DNA from: an uncultured Flavobacteriaceae bacterium
GTDB taxonomy: Bacteria; Bacteroidota; Bacteroidia; Flavobacteriales; Flavobacteriaceae
DNA length: 64,000 bases
Assembly: GCA_947500585.1 (NCBI GenBank)
Contig: CANMSN010000006.1
Location: 1-64,000 of the forward strand
Reading direction: 5' to 3'
Made by a program: the position numbers and the translations under genes. The notes under the pieces are model-generated. The model had not been told where the DNA came from, searched no databases, and saw only the letters and a program-made list of their open reading frames with translations. Positions within the stretch are counted from its first letter, which is position 1. Every line of letters begins with the position of its first letter. Positions 45,610 through 54,420 of the stretch are shown here, in pieces.

Positions 45610-48201
45610 TTAAGCAGAATTTCTACTAGCATTTATATTCCCAAATAAAGAACGCGTTACAATTTTTTCAAAAATCAACTTTTCAGGATCATCGTTTGGA
45701 GTACCCGCTTTTTCGAGTTCTTGAATTTTCTTTAAAGCATACTGCTGTATGGTTAGTAATGGTAAAACAATAGATTCTCTTACCTCTATAGAAGCTTTAC
45801 CAGAAGGTTCATTTTCCATAAGTTCTGAGTATCCTGTAACCTTTAAAAGTAACCTTTTTGTTATTAAATACTCGTCATGAATAATATTCCAAAAAGCCCC
45901 AAATTCTTCATCTTCAGACATGTATTTTGTTAAATCGAAAAACGATTTGGTTAACGACATCATACTGTTTTCTAGTAATGTTTTAAAGAATTTAGAGTTG
46001 TTATACAATTGTTCAACTTTATCAAATTCACCTTTATCTTCATAAACTTTTAAAGCTGTACCTACTCCAAAAAATCCTGGTACATTCTGTTTTAATTGAC
46101 TCCAAGACCCAACAAAAGGAATCGCTCTTAAATCTGAAAACACTAATTTATCTGAAGTACCTCGTTTTGATGGTCGGCTTCCAATATTTGTTTTTGCATA
46201 GTATTTTAATGTACTCATGCGCTCTAAATACGGAATGAACATCGGGTGGCTTTTAAAGTTTTTATAAGCCTCATAACTCGTTTCAGCTAAATGATTCATA
46301 ACTTCTTTATCTTCATCAGACATTGGAAGTTTATTTTTGCCAAAACTGTTAAATAAGCCAGAACTTATTAATTGCTCTAGGTTGAATTGCGAGGAATCTA
46401 AAGTGCCAAAATTTGAACTTATGGTTTGTCCTTGAATGGTTAACTGCACTTCATTATCTTCAATAGTTGGCCCTAGTGAAGAGTAAAATTGATGTGTTTT
46501 TCCACCACCACGTGCTGGAGGTCCACCACGACCATCAAAGAAAATAGCTGTAATGTCATGTTTTCTAGACATTTCAGTAAGTAATTCTTTAGCTTTAAAA
46601 ATACCCCAGTTGGCCATTAAATAACCACCATCTTTAGTGCCATCAGAAAACCCTAACATAATGGTTTGTTTGTTTCCACGCTTTTCTAAGTGGGCTCTGT
46701 AAGCTTCATTTGTATATAATTGCTCCATCACTGCAGGAGCATTTTCTAAATCGGTTATAGTTTCAAAAAGTGGAACAACATCTACTGTTAAATCATCTTT
46801 AAAAGCAACAATTTTAAGCATAGCGAAAAGTTGCATAACATTTAAAGCCGTTTGATTGTTACTAATAATATATCGGTTTGCACCTCGTTCTCCGTTATGT
46901 AATTGAATTTCTTTAATACACTGTATTGTTTTTAAGGTATTAAAGACCATTTCGTCTTCAAAAACATCTAAATCGGAGATATCATCATTTGCTTTTGATA
47001 AAATTTCAATTTGTTCAGCTTCAGATAAATCATGATAATTTTTAGGAAATGAGGAACTTCCCGTTTTAATTAAATAATCTATAGCAGTTGTGAAAACGGA
47101 ATGATGAATTCTACTGTCTTGTCTTATATCTAAGCATGCAAAATTATAACCAAAAAGGTGTATTCTGTTTATTAAACTATTTATTTCACTAACGTATAAA
47201 GATTGGTGCTCTTTAACTATCAGGCTTCTTATGCTCAATAGTTCTTTTAAGAGTTCTCTGGAAGAAATATTGTCCTCAGCATGCGGGTTTAAACTGTAGT
47301 TGTATATAATGGTTTCAAGTCTAATAACACGTTCTTCAACACCTCTAAAAGTAAGTTTTCGTCTTAAATTTTTAAGATCTGCGTAGTACTTTTTTAAAAT
47401 GGCTTGTTTAAGTTTTTTAGCAACTTTTAAAGTCGTGTCTGGTTTAACAAATGGATTCCCATCACGATCGCCTCCGGGCCAGAAACCAATATTAATTATT
47501 TCATTATGTTTTTTGCTATCAGCATAAATGTTTTCTTGTATGTAGTTGTAAATTTTACCAAAAGAAGTATAAAACACATTTTCTAAATACCAAATTAAGC
47601 TTTTAGCTTCATCGTAAGGCGTTGGTTTTTCTCTTTTAAAGAAAGGTGTTTTTCCTAATTGCCCAAATAAGTTGTTGATTTCGTTTAGGTTGTTTTCTTT
47701 TATGGCTTCTGTTAAATCTGTTATAATTCCTAAAACAGAACCTGGATAAAACTGGGTTGGATGCGCCGTTAATACAATACGCACTTTAAACTCTTCCAAG
47801 TAATTTTGTAATTCTTCCAGTTTGTTTTCAGATGTTGCTGTGCCTTTTAAGTGTCTTAAAGTACCAACACCTTCCATATTATTTACTATTGGAAAAGCGG
47901 CGTCTTCAATAGCATCAAATAAAACAACTTGTCTTTCTATATATTGAATAAATCTGAACAATAAATTTATCTGACTTTCCTTTGAACGACGTGCTTGGTA
48001 TTTTTTAAAAAAGATTTCAACGATGGCAGTTGGGTTTTGGCCTTTAGCAAACCCTTTTTCACAAGTTTCATGAAATAAAGGCAGTAAAACCCCTGTTTTT
48101 GTTACGGAATCAAAAGGTAAGGTCATGAATATACTATTGTATATTTGATATTTAGACAATACGTTTTGATTAAATCGTGTTAATTTTGGTTTTACAGACA
48201 T
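45610..48201 (-). CDS. ppc: Phosphoenolpyruvate carboxylase
   Basis: PEPC makes oxaloacetate from phosphoenolpyruvate and bicarbonate, refilling the TCA cycle. The 863-residue product has the catalytic stretches VLTAHPTQFYPGS (about residues 157-169) with its histidine, GFWPGGDRDGNPFV (about 238-251), FFDGRGGPPARGGG (about 548-561) with the glycine-rich PEP-binding loop, and the regulatory end EKIVTRSLFGNINASRNSA. Its own promoter must lie in the 250 bases to the right. Placement beside the nitrogen cluster fits supply of carbon skeletons for 2-oxoglutarate; co-regulation is inference. Confidence 0.95.
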   Translation of the reverse strand: MSVKPKLTRFNQNVLSKYQIYNSIFMTLPFDSVTKTGVLLPLFHETCEKGFAKGQNPTAIVEIFFKKYQARRSKESQINLLFRFIQYIERQVVLFDAIEDAAFPIVNNMEGVGTLRHLKGTATSENKLEELQNYLEEFKVRIVLTAHPTQFYPGSVLGIITDLTEAIKENNLNEINNLFGQLGKTPFFKREKPTPYDEAKSLIWYLENVFYTSFGKIYNYIQENIYADSKKHNEIINIGFWPGGDRDGNPFVKPDTTLKVAKKLKQAILKKYYADLKNLRRKLTFRGVEERVIRLETIIYNYSLNPHAEDNISSRELLKELLSIRSLIVKEHQSLYVSEINSLINRIHLFGYNFACLDIRQDSRIHHSVFTTAIDYLIKTGSSSFPKNYHDLSEAEQIEILSKANDDISDLDVFEDEMVFNTLKTIQCIKEIQLHNGERGANRYIISNNQTALNVMQLFAMLKIVAFKDDLTVDVVPLFETITDLENAPAVMEQLYTNEAYRAHLEKRGNKQTIMLGFSDGTKDGGYLMANWGIFKAKELLTEMSRKHDITAIFFDGRGGPPARGGGKTHQFYSSLGPTIEDNEVQLTIQGQTISSNFGTLDSSQFNLEQLISSGLFNSFGKNKLPMSDEDKEVMNHLAETSYEAYKNFKSHPMFIPYLERMSTLKYYAKTNIGSRPSKRGTSDKLVFSDLRAIPFVGSWSQLKQNVPGFFGVGTALKVYEDKGEFDKVEQLYNNSKFFKTLLENSMMSLTKSFFDLTKYMSEDEEFGAFWNIIHDEYLITKRLLLKVTGYSELMENEPSGKASIEVRESIVLPLLTIQQYALKKIQELEKAGTPNDDPEKLIFEKIVTRSLFGNINASRNSA

Positions 48202-48397
48202 GTTATCAATTTAATGAAAATTAACCATAAAAGTAATAAAGCTTTAACTAATGATGGTAGGCAAAATGAAGTTTTATTAATTTTTGTTGTTTGTTTAATT
48301 CTAATTATGAATAATTAAATAAAACTGTGCTTATCTCTACATGTTTCTAATCTAACTTTATCATCGAAATGGGTTTTTAATCAAATGACTTAAAAAA

Positions 48398-48430
48398 ATA
48401 AGCGAAACCCCATTAAGAAGTTTCGCTTAT
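48398..48430 (-). terminator. Terminator for ssb
   Basis: An 11-bp stem ATAAGCGAAAC with its complement; the A-run on its left is a T-run on the minus strand, just past the ssb stop. Confidence 0.8.
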
Positions 48431-48448
48431 ATATAAACAGGTTAAGTA

Positions 48449-48784
48449 TTATTTTGTTCCTAACATTAATAATTCGCTACAAACAACCTCGGTGATGAAT
48501 TTTTTGTTACCGTCTTTATCTTCATAACTACGCGATGTTAGTTTACCTTCAATAGCAACTTCTTTTCCTTTTTTCACATACTTCTCAATTATTTGAGCTG
48601 TTTTTCCCCAAGCAACAACATTGTGCCATTGGGTGTCTGTAATTTTTTCACCTTTATTATTTGTGTAGCTTTCGTTAGTGGCAATATTAAATTTTGCTAA
48701 TGTTTTTCCTGATTCAAGATTGATGATTTCTGGATTGTTTCCTAAGTTACCAATCAACTGTACTTTGTTTCTAAGTGTGTTCAT
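48449..48784 (-). CDS. ssb: Single-stranded DNA-binding protein, tail-less
   Basis: A 111-residue OB-fold protein: NKVQLIGNLGNNPEI opens the fold, QWHNVVAWGKTAQIIEKYVKKG and VAIEGKLTSRSYEDKDG follow. Full-length bacterial SSBs have a disordered part and an acidic tip (DDDIPF type) that recruits partner proteins; here the chain ends VCSELLMLGTK right after the OB fold. It is probably a secondary SSB that binds DNA without recruiting partners, or works in natural transformation or repair. Transcribed alone. Confidence 0.9.
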   Translation of the reverse strand: MNTLRNKVQLIGNLGNNPEIINLESGKTLAKFNIATNESYTNNKGEKITDTQWHNVVAWGKTAQIIEKYVKKGKEVAIEGKLTSRSYEDKDGNKKFITEVVCSELLMLGTK

Positions 48785-48817
48785 AATTTTAATTTACGTG
48801 TTAAACAGTTAATACCA

Positions 48818-48846
48818 TGTCCTGAACTTGTTTCAGGATCTTTTTA
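48818..48846. repeat. TCCTGAA-CTTGT-TTCAGGA hairpin repeat
   Basis: A perfect 7-bp hairpin (48820-48826 with 48832-48838) followed by TCTTTTT, 36 bases upstream of ssb. The sequence TGTCCTGAACTTGTTTCAGGATCT is shared with flavobacterial spacer repeats, and a half copy (CATACTGAACTTG) occurs at 22739. Confidence 0.55.
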
Positions 48847-48960
48847 ATTTATTTTAATTGTCTTTTTATGAATGAGTTACTGAAATAAGTCCAGTACTAA
48901 TTCGACAGTGCAAAGATGTAACAGCTCGCAAATTTTATTCGGTAATTACTTATTTAAAAT

Positions 48961-48990
48961 CGTTTGTAAATGTTTGTAGTCGTTTGTAAA
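48961..48990. repeat. Three 10-base tandem repeats (iteron-like)
   Basis: CGTTTGTAAA, TGTTTGTAGT and CGTTTGTAAA follow each other exactly every 10 bases, one turn of the helix, and end 24 bases before the zinc-ribbon gene ATG. The spacing would put three protein contacts on the same face of the DNA. It lies at the probable promoter of that gene. Confidence 0.55.
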
Positions 48991-49013
48991 CGGATATTTT
49001 GTATATTGCACTC

Positions 49014-49364
49014 ATGCAAAAACAATGTTTAGAGTGCGGTGATAAAATCATTGGTAGAATTGATAAAAAATTCTGTAGCGATGGTTGCAGAAATGCATAT
49101 AATAATCGTGTAAATAAAGACAGTAAAAACTTAATACGTAATACGAACAATAGATTACGAAAAAATTATAGAATTTTAGAAACTTTAAATCCAGACCAAA
49201 AAACAAAAACCTCAAGAGCTAAACTTATTGAGGCAGGTTTCGATTTTAATTACTTCACAAGTATTTATACGACAAAAGCTGGCACTATTTATTACTTTAT
49301 TTACGACCAAGGGTATTTACCTTTAGAAAACGATTTTTATGCATTAGTAAAACGAGAAAGTTAA
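49014..49364 (+). CDS. Zinc-ribbon hypothetical protein
   Basis: A 116-residue basic protein. Its first 25 residues hold CLECGDKIIGRIDKKFCSDG and CRNAYNN, four cysteines placed as a small zinc ribbon. The rest is Lys/Arg/Asn-rich with helix and ends LPLENDFYALVKRES. I start at ATG 49014; the frame also opens at 48999 but that lies in the promoter region. The ribbon and charge suggest nucleic-acid contact, though this is inference. The GIDE-like membrane gene follows after 5 bases. Confidence 0.7.
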   Translation: MQKQCLECGDKIIGRIDKKFCSDGCRNAYNNRVNKDSKNLIRNTNNRLRKNYRILETLNPDQKTKTSRAKLIEAGFDFNYFTSIYTTKAGTIYYFIYDQGYLPLENDFYALVKRES

Positions 49365-49369
49365 AGTTT

Positions 49370-50083
49370 ATGGAAGATATCTTATTTTTTATAAAAGAGA
49401 ACTCTAACATACTGGTGCCAGTTATAATGTTTTCTACAGTTATAATAATTGTTGTTATTGCTCATTATTTTAGTAACAAAAAAATAATGCTTCGTGAGTT
49501 TAAAAAAACCAGAAAAAAACAAATTAACAGAATTAAAGATAATGAATATGCTAAAATAATTGGGAAAGCAAAACACGTAAATAGACCTTTAATAGCGCCA
49601 TTAAGTGGAAGGGAATGTGTGTATTACCATATTGTAGTTGAGGTAAAAGCAGATAAAGGTTGGAGAAGGATTATTAATGAAAAAGTAAACCAAGATTTTT
49701 TTATTGAAAGTCAATCTGAAATGGCTATTGTAAAAGTGTCTTCATTACAAAAATCAATGCAACGTTTTTATTTAGTAAAAGATTACAAAGAAAAATCTGG
49801 ATTTAGAAACGATGCCACAGATAAACTGGAAGCATATTTAGAAACTCATAACAAAAAAAGTACTGGGTTTCTGGGCACTAATAAAACTATACGATATAGT
49901 GAGGGTATTATAGAGTTGAATGAGGTAATAGGTGTTAAAGGTGTTGCGCAATGGAAAACACTTAAAGAACCAATAGAAGGGTATTCTTATTCAAAAATAT
50001 TAACATTAACAGGCACAAAAAAAGAAAAACTTTTGATTACCGATGAACCAAAAGCTTTAGTAAGAGTTACTGATAGAATTTAA
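49370..50083 (+). CDS. GIDE-domain membrane protein
   Basis: A single N-terminal membrane helix (about residues 13-33) leads to a basic stretch and then AKIIGKAKHVNRPLIAPLSG, with RECVYYHIVVE. This is the GIDE/BAM domain pattern known from the mitochondrial E3 ligase MUL1 and from prokaryotic membrane proteins; no RING follows here. Residues about 55-230 should face the cytosol or periplasm. Function in bacteria is not established. It follows the zinc-ribbon gene by 5 bases, so the two may be a pair. A convergent CBS gene ends 2 bases past its stop. Confidence 0.75.
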   Translation: MEDILFFIKENSNILVPVIMFSTVIIIVVIAHYFSNKKIMLREFKKTRKKQINRIKDNEYAKIIGKAKHVNRPLIAPLSGRECVYYHIVVEVKADKGWRRIINEKVNQDFFIESQSEMAIVKVSSLQKSMQRFYLVKDYKEKSGFRNDATDKLEAYLETHNKKSTGFLGTNKTIRYSEGIIELNEVIGVKGVAQWKTLKEPIEGYSYSKILTLTGTKKEKLLITDEPKALVRVTDRI

Positions 50084-50084
50084 T

Positions 50085-50552
50085 TTATTTCCAGTTCTGC
50101 CCTTTTAATTTCATAGCAGCTTTTAAAACATCTTTTTGGCTTATCTGCCCTACAAGTTTTCCGTTTTCAACGATTGGAAAACGCCGTCTTTTAGCATTTA
50201 AAAACTTATTAGCGGCATCAAAAATATTCATATTACCATCAATAGTTTCTACATTTACAGCCATGTGTTTTTCTATGGTTTGCTCTTGCATGGGCATATT
50301 GTAGTATCTGCTTTCACTTATTTGTTTAATACAATCGCCTTCAGAAATAACTCCAATTAATTCATTTTTTTCATTTACTACAGGACCACCAGAAATTCTA
50401 TGCTTAATGATGGCTTGCATAACGCTTTCAATACTTTGATTAGGGGTAAACGTAATCAAATTTGTGGTCATATAATCACTAACCTTTAAAGGTGTGCTAT
50501 CTGTGGCATTGTTTTGCTGTTTTCTAGCGCCTTGAAAACTTTTTATTCCCAT
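50085..50552 (-). CDS. CBS-pair protein
   Basis: A 155-residue protein made almost only of two CBS motifs, VSDYMTTNLITFTPNQSIES (about residues 24-43) and IEKHMAVNVETIDGNMNIFD (about 92-111), each followed by the SGGPVVNEKNELIGVISEGD and RRFPIVENGKLVGQISQKD strands. Such modules bind AMP, ATP or other adenosyl ligands and usually work as dimers that sense energy state. No effector domain is attached. It stands alone on the minus strand. Confidence 0.9.
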   Translation of the reverse strand: MGIKSFQGARKQQNNATDSTPLKVSDYMTTNLITFTPNQSIESVMQAIIKHRISGGPVVNEKNELIGVISEGDCIKQISESRYYNMPMQEQTIEKHMAVNVETIDGNMNIFDAANKFLNAKRRRFPIVENGKLVGQISQKDVLKAAMKLKGQNWK

Positions 50553-50828
50553 AATCTATAAATTTTAGTAATCTTAAATGTACTTATTTTTTTTGAATTT
50601 TCCTAAAAATGTATTTCTAGGCATCTTAACTATCCAAAAAATATAGATTTCATAATATTCAATTAAAATTCTAAGATTAAAAAAAAGAACTTTGTAAGAC
50701 CTCAAATATTTGATTAGAAGTAATCGATTGTGTGTATATTATGTCAAACGCAAATAATTAGCATTCTTTTAAGAGATTAAATGTTAATTTTTCATAGTTT
50801 TAGCCCCTGAAAATAAATTAAATAAAAA

Positions 50829-51542
50829 ATGAAAAAAATATTTGTATTGTTTTTATTGATGAGTGGTTTTATGTTAAGCGCGCAAACTAACTCTGAATTA
50901 GTTAAACATTTTGAAGCATATTACAAGCAAATGAAAGCGCAAGGTGATGTTCAAGGTATTGTAAATGGGATGACACATTTAAATTTATTAGCGCCTTCTG
51001 AAGCTAGAAAAGACACTTTAGCATATCTTTATATGTCTGAAAACCAGTATATTCAAGCATTAAATACTATTGGTGTTGATAGGCTGGCTACAGATTCTGA
51101 TATTGCTGTTGAAGTAAAAGCAGTGTCTTTAAAAGCAGTAAAGCAGCCTAAAATGGCTATTGGTCATTTTGAAGAAATGTTTAAGCGTAATCCTAATGCA
51201 TTGATAGCTTATGAATTGGCCGAACTTAATTTACAAACTCAAAATTTAACTGAAGCTGAAAAACATATAAATTATGGTTTAGCAAACTCTAAGGATGATA
51301 TGAAAAAAGCGTTTTATGAAACACAAAATCCTTATGAGGTGCCTTTAAGATCAGCTTTTATGTATCTTAACGCACTTAAGGTTTATAATGATGACCCTAA
51401 GTTGAATATTGATGCAGCTGTAGATATTTTAGATGCTACATTAAAAACAGCTCCAAACTTTAATTTGATACAATTATCAAAAACAGAATTGTTAAGACAA
51501 AAACAAGCATTGCAAGCACAAGCAGCGCAACCTAAAAATTAA
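50829..51542 (+). CDS. Exported TPR-like protein
   Basis: A 237-residue product with a signal peptide (MKKIFVLFLLMSGFMLSAQ). The body is helical with TPR-like pairs, including YMSENQYIQALNTIG, MAIGHFEEMFKRNPNALIAY and LTEAEKHINYGLANSKDD. The C-terminus is Gln/Ala-rich (LQAQAAQPKN). It is probably a periplasmic or envelope helper. TAGTTTTAGCCC before it resembles the right arm of the porin-leader dyad. A terminator follows. Confidence 0.75.
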   Translation: MKKIFVLFLLMSGFMLSAQTNSELVKHFEAYYKQMKAQGDVQGIVNGMTHLNLLAPSEARKDTLAYLYMSENQYIQALNTIGVDRLATDSDIAVEVKAVSLKAVKQPKMAIGHFEEMFKRNPNALIAYELAELNLQTQNLTEAEKHINYGLANSKDDMKKAFYETQNPYEVPLRSAFMYLNALKVYNDDPKLNIDAAVDILDATLKTAPNFNLIQLSKTELLRQKQALQAQAAQPKN

Positions 51543-51557
51543 TAAAAATTTTATAAT

Positions 51558-51595
51558 AAAAAGAGCAGTTTCTAATTATAGGAACGGCTCTTTTT
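51558..51595 (+). terminator. Terminator after the TPR-like gene
   Basis: A 9-bp outer stem AAAAAGAGC/GCTCTTTTT with an inner GTTTC/GGAAC extension and T-run; 15 bases after the stop. Confidence 0.8.
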
Positions 51596-51611
51596 GTTTA
51601 GAATAATTTGT

Positions 51612-52124
51612 TTAAGGCTTTTCAATTATTCTGCTGTCTTTTTCAATCTTCTTATTCATTTGAAAATTAAGGTTAGAAAAAGATTCTAAAAATTCTTTTA
51701 TAATATCACTAAGTTCTTGTTTGTCTGTGTTTGCTAAATTCGAAAAACTTTTAAGTTTATAAAACTTGGTTTTTAAAGCAACTATTCTAGCTAGGGTTGC
51801 TGAACTATTTACTTCATCAGGTATATTTTCAATTAGGGTTTTAAATAGCCCATCAATTTCTGCTTCATTATCACTAAAAAAACTTAGATTTCCTTTTCTT
51901 ACTTCTGCTACTACATCTTGTAATCGAAAATATTCTTCCCAATCTTTAATAGAGTTTTCTGTTTTTGGGTCTAAAGTAAATTCTATAAAATCAAGGTTGG
52001 AAAGTTCTTTTTCACTAATGCCTTGACTTGTAGTTTCATTTTCGGCTAAATTATTTTCTTGCGTTTTTTTACAAGAAAATAGTATAGTTAAAACAATTAA
52101 TACCGCTAAAAGCCTAATAGTCAT
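51612..52124 (-). CDS. Small lipoprotein
   Basis: A 170-residue lipoprotein with the lipobox LFSC (Cys18), followed by KKTQENNLAENETTSQG and a mainly helical body. No family is recognised and no catalytic residues stand out. It is transcribed alone on the minus strand, divergent from the threonine-dehydrogenase-like gene. Function unknown. Confidence 0.7.
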   Translation of the reverse strand: MTIRLLAVLIVLTILFSCKKTQENNLAENETTSQGISEKELSNLDFIEFTLDPKTENSIKDWEEYFRLQDVVAEVRKGNLSFFSDNEAEIDGLFKTLIENIPDEVNSSATLARIVALKTKFYKLKSFSNLANTDKQELSDIIKEFLESFSNLNFQMNKKIEKDSRIIEKP

Positions 52125-52246
52125 ATTTCTCTATTTTGAGATGCTGTACAAATATATAATAATAGCTAATTTTTATAGCTAAATAAACGTTAATGAGTTC
52201 GATAATATTTTAATTATAAAATGAATAATTGTTATAAAAATGTTAT

Positions 52247-52254
52247 TATTTTTG
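52247..52254 (+). promoter_or_regulatory. -7 box before the SDR gene
   Basis: TATTTTTG matches TAnnTTTG, 27 bases before the ATG of the epimerase/threonine-dehydrogenase-like gene. Confidence 0.45.
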
Positions 52255-52280
52255 AATAATTGTTATTAGCAGTGTTTTAA

Positions 52281-53231
52281 ATGAGTAAAAAAATATTGAT
52301 TATTGGTGCTTGTGGTCAAATTGGTTCGGAATTAACATTCAAGTTACGCGAGTTGTATGGTGATGAAAATGTTGTAGCTAGCGATATTAGTTACAGTAAT
52401 TTAGAAATAGTTAATTCAGGTATTTTTGAAATTGTAGATGCTCAAGATTATGCAAGTGTTCAAACATGTGTACAAAAATATAATATAGATACGGTTTATT
52501 TAATGGCAGCTATGTTGAGCGCTACTGGCGAAAAATACCCTATGAAAGCTTGGGATTTGAATATGACCTCTTTATTTCATGTGCTTAATTTGGCTCGTGC
52601 AAAATTTATAAAAAAAGTGTTTTGGCCATCAAGTATTGCCGTTTTTGGGTCAACTACGCCCACAGACTATACGCCACAATACACAATTATGGAACCCTCA
52701 ACCGTTTATGGAATTACCAAGCAAGTAGGAGAGCGTTGGTGTGAGTATTACCATAATAAGTACGATGTGGATGTTAGAAGTTTGCGATATCCTGGTATTA
52801 TAAGTTGGAAAACGTTACCAGGCGGTGGTACAACAGATTATGCTGTTGAAATTTATCATAAAGCAATAACCGATAAATTTTACGATTGTTTTTTAAAAGA
52901 AGACACTAAACTGCCCATGATGTTTATGGATGATGCCATTAAAGCCACTATAGATATTATGAATGCCAAAAAGAATGATGTAAAAATAAAATCATCTTAT
53001 AATTTAGCAGCAATAAGCTTTACGCCTAAAGAAGTTGCAGAATCTATAAAAAAACACATACCAGAATTTAAAATTACATACAATCCGGATTACAGGCAAA
53101 CTATTGCCAATAGTTGGCCAAAAAGTATTAACGATTCTTATGCACGACAAGATTGGAAATGGAAACATAAATTCGCTCTAGAAGACATCACAACCGAGAT
53201 GTTAAAACAACTATATAAAAAATATAAATAA
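52281..53231 (+). CDS. NAD-dependent SDR, threonine 3-dehydrogenase-like
   Basis: An extended short-chain dehydrogenase of 316 residues: ILIIGACGQIGSELTFKL is the NAD-binding motif (about residues 5-22) and the catalytic pair is in VYGITKQVGE (Tyr-x-x-x-Lys, about 141-150). LRYPGIISWKTLPGGGTTDYA is a segment I associate with the SDR-type L-threonine 3-dehydrogenase, which oxidises threonine to 2-amino-3-oxobutyrate. The alternative is a nucleotide-sugar epimerase. No kbl gene (the usual next step) is beside it. Confidence 0.8.
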   Translation: MSKKILIIGACGQIGSELTFKLRELYGDENVVASDISYSNLEIVNSGIFEIVDAQDYASVQTCVQKYNIDTVYLMAAMLSATGEKYPMKAWDLNMTSLFHVLNLARAKFIKKVFWPSSIAVFGSTTPTDYTPQYTIMEPSTVYGITKQVGERWCEYYHNKYDVDVRSLRYPGIISWKTLPGGGTTDYAVEIYHKAITDKFYDCFLKEDTKLPMMFMDDAIKATIDIMNAKKNDVKIKSSYNLAAISFTPKEVAESIKKHIPEFKITYNPDYRQTIANSWPKSINDSYARQDWKWKHKFALEDITTEMLKQLYKKYK

Positions 53232-53234
53232 TTG

Positions 53235-53242
53235 TATATTTG
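53235..53242 (+). promoter_or_regulatory. -7 box before the HupE/UreJ gene
   Basis: TATATTTG matches TAnnTTTG, 47 bases before the ATG, starting right after the SDR stop codon. Confidence 0.4.
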
Positions 53243-53288
53243 AATAACACCAAGTTGTAAATTGGTGTTACCCTAAATCTTAATTATT

Positions 53289-53879
53289 ATGCTCGAAAAT
53301 TTCTGGTTTAATGTAGAATATGGTATTAATCATGTATTAGATATTAATGCCTACGACCATGTTTTATTTCTTATCGTTTTAACGATCCCGTATGTTTTTA
53401 AAGATTGGAAACGTGTACTTTTATTAGTATCCATGTTTACTTTAGGGCACACCTTGTCTTTAGTTTTAGCGGCTTATAATGTAGTAAGCGTAAATGCTGC
53501 AGTAGTTGAGTTTTTAATACCCATTACCATATTAATTGCTGCCCTTTTTAATGTATTTACAGCTGGAAAAGGTGCGCAAAAAGAAAAAGTAGGTATTCTG
53601 TTTTTAACCACGTTAGCATTTGGTTTAATCCATGGCTTAGGGTTTGCACGCGAATTTCAAATGCTTTTGGGCGATACTGATAATAAACTGGTATTGCTTT
53701 TAGAATTTGCCTTGGGTATAGAATTATCACAAGTTATCATAGTGTTTGTTGTCCTGTTTTTAAGTTATATAGTTCAAACTATTTTTAGGTTTACAAGGCG
53801 CGATTGGATTATGGTAATATCTGCCATAGTTGTTGGTTTAGTAATTCCTATGATTTTAAACAGTGATTTTTTATCATAA
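53289..53879 (+). CDS. HupE/UreJ-family membrane protein
   Basis: A 196-residue inner-membrane protein with about six helices. NAYDHVLFLIVLTIPYVF and LTLGHTLSLVLAA carry conserved His and Asp, and FGLIHGLGFAREFQ is the family signature. HupE and UreJ are nickel or cobalt carriers linked to hydrogenase or urease, but no such enzyme is nearby, so the substrate may be a different metal or none. Stands alone. Confidence 0.85.
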   Translation: MLENFWFNVEYGINHVLDINAYDHVLFLIVLTIPYVFKDWKRVLLLVSMFTLGHTLSLVLAAYNVVSVNAAVVEFLIPITILIAALFNVFTAGKGAQKEKVGILFLTTLAFGLIHGLGFAREFQMLLGDTDNKLVLLLEFALGIELSQVIIVFVVLFLSYIVQTIFRFTRRDWIMVISAIVVGLVIPMILNSDFLS

Positions 53880-53988
53880 AAATTTCATAAAAGTTTAACG
53901 AACATGTGTTGTAATTAAAATACGAACCAACTATATTCGTTATTAGGTTTTGCTCAGTAAATACCTCAATTACATTTAAAACAAATTA

Positions 53989-54420
53989 ATGCCAAAAAAT
54001 AAACAGCTTAAGTACGATAAAGCTTATTTAAGAATTGCTGAAGAATGGGGTAAATTATCATACTGTAAGCGCAGACAAGTAGGCGCACTTATTGTTAAGG
54101 ATAGAATGATTATATCTGATGGATATAATGGAACACCATCAGGTTTTGAAAACTTTTGTGAAGATGATGAAGGCTATACAAAGTGGTATGTCTTACATGC
54201 TGAGGCCAATGCTATTTTAAAAGTAGCGTCATCAACACAATCTTGTAAAGGCGCAACACTATATATAACGATGTCTCCTTGTAAAGAATGTAGTAAATTA
54301 ATACACCAAGCAGGTATTGTAAAAGTAGTTTATAATCAAGCTTATAAAGATGACTCTGGACTGAGGTTCTTAGAAAAAGCAGGAATAGAACTTGAACAAA
54401 TTGAAGATTTAAAAGCGTAA
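53989..54420 (+). CDS. dCMP/CMP deaminase-type zinc enzyme
   Basis: Zinc-dependent deaminase of 143 residues that probably turns dCMP into dUMP for thymidylate synthesis. The zinc and proton-shuttle motif is VLHAEANAIL (His-Ala-Glu), and the two cysteine ligands are in TMSPCKECSKLI (PCxxC). SYCKRRQVGALIVKDRMIIS gives the N-terminal family context. Its stop overlaps the start of the S41 protease gene by one base (TAATG), so the two are translationally coupled. Confidence 0.92.
   Translation: MPKNKQLKYDKAYLRIAEEWGKLSYCKRRQVGALIVKDRMIISDGYNGTPSGFENFCEDDEGYTKWYVLHAEANAILKVASSTQSCKGATLYITMSPCKECSKLIHQAGIVKVVYNQAYKDDSGLRFLEKAGIELEQIEDLKA

Noticed and set aside
48961-48990. CRISPR-like repeat
   Set aside because: Only three 10-base units without spacers and no cas gene; these are promoter-proximal tandem repeats.
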